DNA of 64,000 nt from Tridacna crocea. Its lineage: Eukaryota; Mollusca; Bivalvia; Cardiida; Cardiidae. Where the stretch lies: NCBI GenBank assembly GCA_943736015.1, contig OX031061.1, positions 18,795,290-18,859,289 of the forward strand, written 5' to 3'. The position numbers were made by a program, and so were the translations under genes. How positions within the stretch are numbered: the first letter of the stretch is position 1; each line of letters opens with the position of its first letter. The notes under the pieces were generated by a model, which was given only the letters and a program-made list of their open reading frames with translations, made no database searches and had not been told where the DNA came from. Of this stretch, positions 1-11,100 are shown in pieces.

Positions 1-97
1 ACGTTACGAGCATTTTCTTCCTTCCCCACAATGTTTTCAAAAGTAGTCTGTCGTTGATACGTCAAGATGAGTATCTACGGATCGAGTACAGGGTTAA
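1..97. repeat. TT2 element, right half (cut by window edge)
   Basis: Begins inside a hairpin arm (gagcattttcttcc, then cacaatgttttc) and ends with gagtatctacgga..gggttaa, the TT2 right terminus seen complete at 2752. Confidence 0.6.
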
Positions 98-183
98 TAC
101 ATCCGAACCCCAATTACCTAGGCAGCTACGCACAAAATTTCGTTAAGTTTTACATAAATAGAGTATGGTGGTATATTTTTGCA

Positions 184-238
184 CCACTGAGAGTTTACGC
201 AAATGTCTGAATGTCCCTTTTCGCGTATTGCAAGCCAA
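184..238. repeat. GC-hairpin element, right-end fragment
   Basis: Carries ttacgcaaatgtctgaatg and ccttttcgcgtattgcaagc, the right terminal inverted repeat of the family seen complete at 10390-10665. Confidence 0.6.
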
Positions 239-800
239 ACATTTATACAATACCTAGTGGAAGGAAAGAGATGTCCATTGTCGTTCATGTTAGCATACTT
301 TTTTTCTCATGTAGTACGTTACGCAGTACTTATGGCGCAAGAAGGCCTATCTGCAATGTCCCTGCAAGTAGCATCTTTTAAAAACATTGTGGAAAATGGA
401 GAGAATATTTCAGATGCAAGCAAATTCTCTCTGTCTTGGATAGTTTGAATACTGCATATTGAATATGCCTACTGTATATTTATACCCGTATCAACATATG
501 CTCAATACAAGTTGGATGTTCATATTTGTCTTTTAACTGTTTATAATTTATTGCCATAGTTTTCACACTTACTAATTATTATTTTCGAAAAAGTCTAAAC
601 TCGTTGACTCATGTGGTAGGCTACATGGCAGAGCCACATGCAGCCTATACACGTGCATGATTACGCTGATTTATACCAATGATATTTATGCATGTGTACT
701 GTTAAATGAATGATTTATGTACATAGGCCAATACTTCCATTTAAACATGAATAAAATTGTATTATGTAAGTTTTCAGTGCAGTCCCTTATTATTTTCACT

Positions 801-801
<1 letters not shown>

Positions 802-834
<33 letters not shown>
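802..834. repeat. (CAGA)n microsatellite
   Basis: About eight tandem copies of the tetranucleotide. Confidence 0.9.
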
Positions 835-835
<1 letters not shown>

Positions 836-982
836 GCAATAAAACGCAATTAAACTACAACACAACCAGATTGTCATTCTCGAATGCTTTCTGGATTCCA
901 TGATCATGCTTCCAAGACGTCGAATGCTACCCAGTATTTTTTACCTGTGTTGAATGGCCTGTTCCACGCCTGAGAGAGATCT

Positions 983-1006
983 TCAGAGAGAGAGAGAGAG
1001 AGAGAA
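983..1006. repeat. (GA)n microsatellite
   Basis: About twelve GA dinucleotides. Confidence 0.9.
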
Positions 1007-1164
1007 ACAAGATTTATAAATGAAAAAAAAAAATTCAGAATAAAGGACCATTAATCCTGCTGTTCCGCCATAATATTATCTGCTAACTGTCAATAGATGT
1101 CACCATCGTCTAGCGCAAAGTTTAGACTACATGAGAAACATTTATCCGGTAAAGACTCCGGAGT

Positions 1165-1375
1165 GCAAGAGAGTGTCTGGGTACAGAACCAAACCACGTC
1201 TTTTCTACGCGACAACCGTTAGCCTACTTTGAATTTCAAACTAAAATAAACGTTTACTCAACGCTACCAGTTATGATTAGCAGTTTAGAGAAATCTGGAG
1301 CCTGTTTTTTTTCCTCATACGTATTGATAAAAGCCATTTACTCCATTGCTCCTTTATAGCGCGTATTAGCCTACT
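1165..1375. repeat. Dispersed repeat, copy 1
   Basis: Shares gacaaccgtt, ttgaatttcaaactaaaat, cagtttagagaaatctggag and tttatagcg, in the same order, with 19910-20150. Class not recognised. Confidence 0.6.
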
Positions 1376-1746
1376 ACTTGTGCAATCTCCCTGATATCGG
1401 GGAGAGTTATGCGTCATATACGTCCAATCTCCGGAGAATATGACACGTGTAGACAACGGTGATATATAGCCCTATCGATGCTTGTTCCGGCAAAGTTCAA
1501 GAGATCAATAAAAAAGATCAAAACACCTTATAAAATTCAGATTTATAAGAGAATAAAAGTATCAAAGGCGCGTAAAAAATATTTTTGTATTTAGCTAAAC
1601 ATCGGCTGAAAATTTCCTCAATTAGGAAGCTAATTCAAATAGTGTGGTTTCTTCTGATGTCAACATTTCTTTAAAAACAAACAAATGATAAGAAGTTGCC
1701 AACAAATTACCAGGTATCTTTTCGGCCAGGTATTTTGCCAAAAGAT

Positions 1747-1975
1747 TTAACCCTTTCTCAACACCAAACTTTTTGGACAGGACCAAATTCAAAGCATTTG
1801 CAGACAACAATTCAACTCTTGCTGAAAAGATGATTTCTGTCTATGATAGGGTAGAAAACATTGTAAGAAAAGGAGAAAATGCTGGTTACCAGCATTTTCT
1901 CCTTTTCCCACAATGTTTTCAAAAAGCTACTATTCCAGACCTGAAAAAACCAGGGATTGTTTGGGAAAGGGTGAA
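1747..1975 (+). mobile_element. TT1 hairpin element (TTAA MITE)
   Basis: Left end TTAACCCTTTCTC. Central palindrome of the common form with a ggttacc centre. The right end decays to gggtgaa. The left arm shares aattcaactcttgctgaaaa with the copy at 27678, defining a subfamily. Confidence 0.85.
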
Positions 1976-2055
1976 ATTTTCAAGAGATGGTTTTGGTTTG
2001 CGGTTACTTCCCTTGACAGATCTTTATGGCGCCATTTTTTTCTATAAACAAAAGA

Positions 2056-2107
2056 ATGCGATTTCGTGGAAAATTAGTTGATATTGGCTGCATTCAGCAT
2101 TTCACTC
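2056..2107 (+). CDS. HUS1: HUS1 exon 1 (coding part)
   Basis: Starts at the ATG and encodes [17 protein letters not shown] plus the first base of an Arg codon. The donor is C|gtacgt. It leaves phase 1, matched by the GA that opens exon 2. Confidence 0.93.
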
Positions 2108-5100
2108 GTACGTCATTATGCAATTCTTTCTTGTTGATTTTTAGTGCGCTGAGATTCTCAATTCACATATCTTTTGCAGAAACCATTTGTATGTCGTCCT
2201 CCGAGGTTTCGCCATAAACCGCATTCATCAGAGAAAATTTTCGCTACCGGAAGGTTTCGCACCATAAAAAGGTTTAGGGTTTAGATTACTTTATCCTTTA
2301 CCTACGGGCAAAAGCGTGTTTTCAGAGTGAGTCAAACCATGGTGAAATTGTCCATGGTGCTTAACAAATCATTGGCATTGATGTGGCTCAAAATCTATAA
2401 CTTACATGTAAGCACCTTAACGTCTGAAGGTTTCTGCTCCGATGCTATTTTTGTGAATGGTCTTGAATGCGAAGACCAGTCATAAAAATAGCATCGGAGC
2501 AGACACCTTCAGACTGAAGGTATTTAACCCTTTACCCCATAAGGCATTTCTATGGCATCTCTAATTGACCCTAAATGACAGCAAGGATGAAGCTGTTTCT
2601 TATGTGTAAATAACACCTTTTGATAGCATAGAAAACATTGTGACTAAAGGTGAAATTGCTCGTCACGAGCAATTTCACCTTTTGCCACAATGTTTTCCAA
2701 AGGCTCCTACAAGCGATGTGTAGAAATGAGTATCTATGGAGGAAAGGGTTAACATTGAGGCAATTGCTGGTTCAAACTGTGGGTTGGCCAGTTTCTTTGA
2801 CGATGGTCATTTCTGCATGATTAATTGCTCTCTATCAACTGATCATTGTTTGGAGAGTGGTTATGAGCAAATGCAGCCAATGGCTTCGAATATTTTGTGG
2901 AGTACTTGCAAAAGAAAACTCTAGAGAAGCATGGATTGCAATTAATCAATCAGCACACTGGTACTTTGAGTTATATGAAAAGGGGCTTTTTGGCATTTGT
3001 GTGAGGTCTTGTCTTGGATCAGCCTGCGCAGATTACACAGATCGATTATAGATTACATTTAACGCAAATGTCTGAAAGCCCCTTTTCACATGTTTTAGAC
3101 CATATATAGCAGGGATCTTATATACGATACCTGTATATACAGTGTTTATAGGTAGTTGAAATATGCAAACTTTAATATTATTTATGTGCAAATCTGCTGT
3201 GTTAAACAATTTGTTGTTTTCATTTGAAAGAATGCATATGAATCTCTTATATTTGTTCATTTTCAAGTTTTTCATTTTCAGGAGTTGTAACAACAATTTC
3301 TAAACTGATCAAAACATGTGTGTTGAGGATAACAAACTCGGCGCTGTATTTTGTCCTGTCAGAGAAAGTGGTAAATGGCGGGGTCCAGATATGGTGTGAA
3401 CTTCCTCAGGTGAAAATTGCTGTTTTATATCAAGTGCACCATTAAAAATGTGGAGATCACTTGATTGTGCTTTTGATAAGAAAGAAAAGATTAGAATACC
3501 ATTTAAGATACTCTAGCTAAACAGAAAACAGCATTGAAAATTTGTTAATCATTATTATTGTACCAGGAAAGAAAAAAAAAATCATTATCTTTTAACAGAC
3601 AATGCAGAGATTTTTTGATGCTGCCTATATTGTTTTGTTGGAAAGCAGAATTTCAGTCTCTTCCAAATGAAAAGTATTTGAAAAAAAAAAAGATTACAGT
3701 GCCTCAAACATTTCAGAAAACCTTGTCTGTAAAGCCTGTGTGACAGTTGCGAGAAATGCAGTTTGATACCTTTTTAGCTCATCTGAGCACAACATGCTCA
3801 AGGGGAGCTTTTAGGGTCACTGGGTGTCCGTCGTGCGTCGTCAACAATTCTTTAAACATCAACTCCTCCTAAACTACTGGGCCAATTTGGACCAAACTTG
3901 GCTGGAATGTTCCTTGGGAGGTCCTCTTTAAAAATTGTTCACAGAATTTGATTCCGTCAAAAACTCTGGTTGCCATGGCAACGAAGTGGAATTTTTTAGG
4001 AAATTCTTTAAAAATCTTCTCCTCTGAAACCGCTGGTCAGATTTTAAAATAATTTCACAGAGATGTTCCTTGGGTGACCCTTTTCAAAAATTGTTCGTGA
4101 AATTTTGATACGTCAAGAAACATGGCTCTGGTGAATGCGGGCTTCTTGCACTATACAGAAATGAAGGAATTCTTAAAAATTCTTCTTCTCTGAAACGGCT
4201 GGTCAGATTTGGAAATAATTTCACAGAGATGTTCCTTGGATGACCCTTTTCAAAAATTGTTCGCAAAATTTTGATCCGTCAAGAATCATGGCTCTGGTGA
4301 ATGGGGGCTACTTGCACTATACAGAAATTCTTTAAAATTCTTCTTCTCTGAAACAGCTGGTCTGAATTTGAAATAATTTCTCAGAGATGTTCCTTGGATG
4401 ACCCTTTTCAAAAATTGTTCGCGAAATTTTGATTCGTCAAAAAATGTGGCTCTGGTGAATGGGGGCTACTTGCACTATAGGGAAATGAAGAAATTCTTAA
4501 AAACTCTTCTTCTCTGAAACCGCTGGTCAGATTTTGAAATTATTTCACAGAGATGTTCCTTGGGTGACCCTATTCAAAAGGTGTTCATGAAAGTTTGATT
4601 CGTCAAAAAACATGGCTCTGGTGAATGGGGGCTACTTGCACTATATGGCCATGAAGGAATTTTTTAAAATTCTCTGAAACGGCTAATCAGGTTCTGAAAT
4701 AATTTCACAGAAATGTATCTTAGTTGACCCTTTTCAAAAATTGCTCGAAATATTTTGATCCATCAAGAAACATGACTCTGATGGCTGTGGGTTATTTACA
4801 CTATACAGACATGAAGAAATTCTTAAAAATTCTTCTCTGAAATGGTTGTTTAGATTGTGAAAAAATTGGCTATGGTCCTCTCAAAAATTCAGGTGAGCGA
4901 ACCAGGGCCATCTTGGCCCTCTTGTTTTAATAATGCTTTGTGTGCAACTGGCAGCAGTAAGTGCTTTTTTGGGAAGATCAGTTGGCAGCTTGAGAAAAAA
5001 AGCAAGGAAAAAGAAGCAACAGTTACTACTTGTAAAAATAATCTTGACCACACAAAAGTATTTTAAACTTGTCTAAATTCAAAGCATAATATGCAGATGA

Positions 5101-8100
5101 CAAAATTCAGTATAGCACAAAAGATGGTTTCTGTCAATGAAATGATAGAAAACATTGTGGAAAAAGGAGAAAATGCTGGTTACCAGCATTTCTCCTTTTT
5201 CCCACAATGTTTTCAGGAGCCTTCTCTCTCAAGATTATCAAAAGTAGAGGGTGTGCACTAAATGGTTAAAAAAACCTGTTTTGTATTCTTTTTTCAGGGA
5301 CACTTTTTTGATGAGTATGCAATGGAAGGAGTGTCTGAAGAGTCAAATGAAATTTATCTTGAATTCTCACCTGAAAACTTGGTGAAAGCTCTGAAGACAG
5401 CACAGAATGCTAAATGGGTGAAGATAAAATTGACAAAAAAGCATAGCCCATGTTTGACAGTTGAAGTAGATTTGGTAATGAATACTAAGTATTTTAGTTC
5501 CTGGTTGTCTATAAGTTGTTCTGGAATGTTGTCAGAAATGTTGTTGAGCACTGCTGATCCCGCAGTTATATTGCTGGTTATTAGATTTTGCATCATCAGA
5601 TATCCTGTTTAGCAGAAATGATCAAGTCTATAAAACATGGTTTCTTCCTAAAAGTTTATGGAGATGTACTCACTAGAATTTTGCTGTTGAAACAATTGCA
5701 ATAGGTACAAATTTAAGATCTAGTTACGAATTGACATGTATGTTATAATGCTCTTTGGATCTAAAAATATGCTGCGCTCCTCTCATCTCTATTTTTTTTT
5801 TAGCTCACCTGAGCACAACGTGCTCGAGGGGAGCTTTAAGGATCACCCGGTGTCCGTCGTCCGTCGTGCGTTGTCCATCGTGCATCATCAACAATTCTTT
5901 AAACATCAACTCCTCCTGAACCAATGGTCAATTTAGACCAAACTTGGCTTGAATGTTCCTTGGGAAGTCCTCTTTAAAAGTTGTTCACAGAATTTGATTC
6001 CGTCAAAAACTCTGGTTGCCATGGCAACGAAATGTAATTTTTTAGGAAATTCTTTAAAAATCTTCTTCTCTGAAACCGCTGGCCATATTTTAAAATAATT
6101 TCACAGAGATGTTCTTTGGGTGACCCTTTTCAAAAATTGTTCGCGAAATTTTTATCCGTCAAGAAACATGGCTCTGGTGAATGGGGGCTTCTTGCACTAT
6201 ACAGAAATGAAGGAATTCTTAAAAATTCTTCTTCTCTGAAACCGCTGGCCAGATTTTAAAATAATTTCACAGAGACGTTCCTTGGGTGACCCTTTTCAAA
6301 AGATGTTCGCGAAATTTTGATCCGTCAAGAAACATGGCTCTGGTGAATGGGGGCTACTTGCACTATACAGAAATGAAGAAATTCTTAAAAATTCTTCTTC
6401 TCTGAAACCGCTGGTCAGATTTTGAAATAATTTCACAGAGATGTTCTTTGGATGACTCTTTTTTAAAAATTGTTTGTGAAATTTTGATCCGTCAAGAAAC
6501 ATTGCTCTGGTGAATGGGGGCTACTTGCACTATAGGGCAATGAAGAAATTCTTAAAAATTCTTCTTCTCTGAAACTGCTGGTCAGATTTTGAAATAATTT
6601 CACAGAGATGTTCCTTGGGTGACCCTTTTCAAAATGTGTTTGTGAAATTTTGATTCGTCAAGAAACATTGCTCTGGTGAATGGGGGCTACTTGCACTATA
6701 GGGCAATGAAGAAATTCTTAAAAATTCTTCTTTTCTGAAACGGCTGGTCAGATTTTGGAAAATTTTCACAGAGATATTCCTTGGGTGACCCTTTTCAAAA
6801 AATGTTCATGAAAGTTTGATTCGTCGAGAAACATTGCTCTGGTGAATGGGGGCTACTTGCACTATATTGAAATGAAGAATTTCTTGAAAATTCTTCTGCT
6901 CCGAAACGGCTAGTCAGATTTGAAAATTATTTCACAGAAATATTCCTTGAATGACCTTTTTCAAAATTTGTTTACGAAATTTTGATAGGTCAAGAAACAT
7001 GGCTCTGGTGAATGGGGGTTACTTGCACTGTATGGAAATTAAGAAACTCCTAAAAATTCTTCTTTTCTGAAACTGCTGGTCAGATTTTGAAAGGACTTTT
7101 ACAGGTGACCTTTTAAAAATTGCTTGGCAAAATAATGATTTTGTTTCCAGTGTTTCAATACCTTCAAAAAAATAAAAAAAGGCTATGGTCCTCTCAAAAA
7201 TTCAGGTGAGCGATCCAGGGCCATGTCCAGGGCCATCTTGGCCCTCTTGTATTACTGTATATGTATACCTTTTAACACACTTAACTACCGGTATGTACAA
7301 ATTGTGGAAAACTGGGGGAAAAGGAGTAATGTAGCTTACATTATTATTATATTGATATATTTTATTATAATTACATGTACATACTAAATAGGACTAAAAA
7401 TTTCTGGTTTGACATTAAAAAAGAAGGTAACCATCTATCAGTACAATGTATTAGTGCCACACACCTCAGGATTGTTACATTCAATTTAACCCATTACCAC
7501 ACAATCCCTACTTTTGACACCCCTGAGAAAGAAGCCTTTAGAAAACATTGTGGGAAAAGGAGAAAATGCTGGTAACCAGCATTTTCTCCTTTTCCCACAA
7601 TGTTTTTTACCCTTCACAAAACAAATTTTAAATTTTCAGTCACTTACATTTTGTCGTCTGCAAATGCTTTCAATTTGGACCAGTCTAAAATATTGTCGTT
7701 TGGTAATGGGTTAATGTTAAAATTTGTATTGCAAGGTAGTGCTTTAGCTCTTTCTCATATTGTTTCACTTAATATGTTCGAAAAGATGCAATAACCTGGG
7801 ATAGGTTTATATATGAACAAAAAAAAAATGTATTTTGACAAAAGTTTATTTGTATGTTTCTATATTCTGACAGCCCACTTTAGGGAACCACTCTAGAGTT
7901 GTAATGCATGATATACCAGTATCTGTGGTTCCCAGGAGACTTTGGACAGAATACCAGGAACCAGAAGTGCCTCAGTTTGATGTAAGCATGTGTTACTCAT
8001 TAAAGGGAGCTACTTCCAATTGTAATTTCACATGACCTCAATAATAATTTACTGAATTAAGTAAGGCTCTTTGTTGCAAACCATTAGGAAAGAAGAAAGA

Positions 8101-11100
8101 CAGACCGAGAAATTTCTCCATATTGTCTCCATATTTTTTCATCATGAGTCGTCTTGAGCAATATCATATGTATACATTGTACTCGATATGCATGCAGATT
8201 AGTATGTACACATACTTTCCATTTGTACAGAAATGCAGTTTTTTGTTTGCTTTCTTTTACAATGTTTTTTTTAACTCTTTACCAAACAACAAAATTTTAG
8301 ACTGGTCCAAATTGAAAGTAGATGCAGACGAAAAATTCAAGATAGTTTGTAAAAGATCTCTTTCTTATATTCTATAATAATTGTTCATTTTGAGATTTTT
8401 ATCTCATATATGTGACTAAAACCCTCCTGTAATAAGTTTTTGAAAAAATTTAGAATAGAAAGGCAGGAATTCATAAGGATTTTTAAAAGAAACTGTATAA
8501 ATGAGGTATGCCCTGGGAAAGAGAGTTCTGTGTATCTCCTTGATGAATTATACAAAATAATAAATGGAACTAGAGTCTGTATTTTTTTTTAATCCCACTC
8601 AAACAACCCACTGTAAAGATGAGTCCTTGGATGAGCATAAAATTGACCAATAACAAACAGTATTGGCCCTGTGCAGACTGCACAGACTGAGCAGGGCCAT
8701 TACTTTTGGAGATGCATTACTATCCCTTTTCACGGAGCTCAAACATAGTTAAAAAAAAGTTTAACACTGTTTTGTTTTCTGATTAACAGGTAAGCATTGT
8801 CATGCCCCAGCTTAAAGTATTAAGAAATGTTGTAGATAAGATGAAGAATCTCAGCAATAATTTGGTAAGGCTATTTATTGCTCTTATAACAATATGTTTT
8901 CTTCTCAAAGAACTTGAATGTAATTGTAGTGTTAAGACTCACTGAAAGAAAAGAATTTAGATTCAACTATAAATGCACAATCAAGTAACACTGTTTAATC
9001 TCAAGAAAGTTAAACAAACATTATTAACTTATAGACATTAGGTATCTTCAGCCAGGAAAGAGATTTGAACATTGTTATAACCTTTAGTACAGATGACTGA
9101 AGGCAAGCTTATGTACTGTCCTCTGTGTTCATCATGTTTGCATCCATCTGTCTGTCTGTGGGTGTTTTCACTTTTATTTTGAACATTTTCTCTGGCGGTT
9201 TCTCTTGTCACAAATTGTTTTCAAAAGCTTTTTTTTTTTTAATGTCATGAGTTGGGATTGTATGGTAAAGAGTTAAACCCATTTCTCCTAAGTGCCTGTT
9301 ATGTATTACAGGTATTGGCAGCCAATAGAGATGGCCAGTTAAAGCTGTCAGTTGAGACAGACATGGTTGCTGTTAGCACACACTTCCAGGATCTTCTTAA
9401 CCCAGCTTCCAGTTAGTAAAACTAAAATTATGAAATCATATTGCACTGTAAAACTCTAGAAAGAATTTCAATCAGGGTTTTTTGTTCTTTTTTTTATACT
9501 CAGTTATTTACCCAGAAATCTAGGCCACTGGCTCATAAAACAAACAATTTTACGAGACATTCACTCTCAAGATATCACAAAGTATATTGTGTTTTACAAA
9601 TTTTTGATGTTTTGGAAATGTTTAAACTTTATTTCATGACTTTTCTTAACTAGGCAATTAACTAGGCAATGAAATTTAAGTATTTCACAAAGCACTTTTG
9701 GCTCAGTGCTTCAGCATAGAGATGGTTCTTTGTTTACACATATGCTTTTATCAAAAGCAAATTTTCTTTGCAAGTGATGTAAGTGATAAATTACTTGATT
9801 GTCATCGTAATGGAGCAATGACTTCATACACATGTCCAATATAACGTCTTCACTTCAAGTCAAAACCCTGAAGTCTTTTGAATGAAAATAGTCATTGCAA
9901 AAATTTATGTAAAAAAGACATTTGTTTGAAACATAGTGTTGGCACAACCATTGGCATGCACCACATTGTGGTCATCAGAATCTGGACAGGTTTCATAAGT
10001 CAGAGACATGCATGTCAGGGTGTATGGTGGTGAAAATTTTATCTTAAAAATGTATCTAAGTCTTGCAATACATATATCATTCACAGTATTTATTTGGGTA
10101 AAGTAGTGAGGTCGAAATCATGTTTTGAAACATATGAGCCATGCTCTGGCAAAAGGGGGCATCTCTGCCATGCTTTATACCAAGCAGGACATCACATGAT
10201 TATGGATCCTTAAAAATCAATTTTGTCTAACAACTGACCGAATCATGAAGTAGACTAGTCCTTTGACAAACAGAACATTTATAAATAGTGAAAAGTTTTG
10301 GCCCAGGTGAGCTTGTGCAATCCACATAGGCTGACCAGAGTCAATACTTTTCACAGATGCAGTAAACACCTTTTTCACAGAGCATGCTCATATATGGAGT
10401 GCAACACGCGAAAAGGGTCATTCGGATATTTGCGTAAAGTGTCGTCTCTGATCAGCTTGTGCAGTCCGCACGGGCTAATCCGAAACGACACTTTCCGATT
10501 TTATGTGATTTTCTGTTTTACGCAAGTCTACTGTAACACAAAATCTAATGTAGTCGTAAAGTGCCGTCTCGGATTAGCCTGCGCGGACTGCGCAGGCTAA
10601 TCCGAGACGACACTTTACACAAATGTCCGAATGCACCTTTTCGCGTGTTGCACTCCATATAAAAGTATTTATGATAGGTAGTGGTCCATGGTGAGAAAAC
10701 TTGATGTCTGTTTCATTTGAAATTGAATACTGTACAATCCTTTTCAATTTCTCCAGTTTCCATCTTGTTTTCAAAGACTTTTCCTCAGTCTTATTCAAAA
10801 AGGGAATTGAATGGTAAAGGCTTGATGTAAAATGAGGTTGAAGAGAAGCCGATCATTTTGTTTGATAAAACTGTGGAACATTTTAACTTAACAAATCAAG
10901 TGGTAACACCTACATGATAGTGAAAATTGTAAGAGTCATGGTATGTTTGTTTTTATCAGGAGATGAGAACAACAGCTCTCAGACAGACGAAAATGAGATA
11001 CAGAGGTTTTATGATGCTAAAATAGATATTCGTAAATTCTCTCAGTTTTTGACAGGGCAGCAAGTCAACCCAAGGAGAGTTATATGCAGTGAGTCTTGAC

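Larger units (their letters stand above)
239..1746. other. Region upstream of HUS1; no gene seen
   Basis: Only short spurious frames. Holds a (CAGA)n run at 802-834, a (GA)n run at 983-1006 and a dispersed repeat at about 1165-1375. The HUS1 promoter and 5' UTR should lie somewhere between here and 2056, but no TATA box or initiator could be singled out. Confidence 0.5.
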
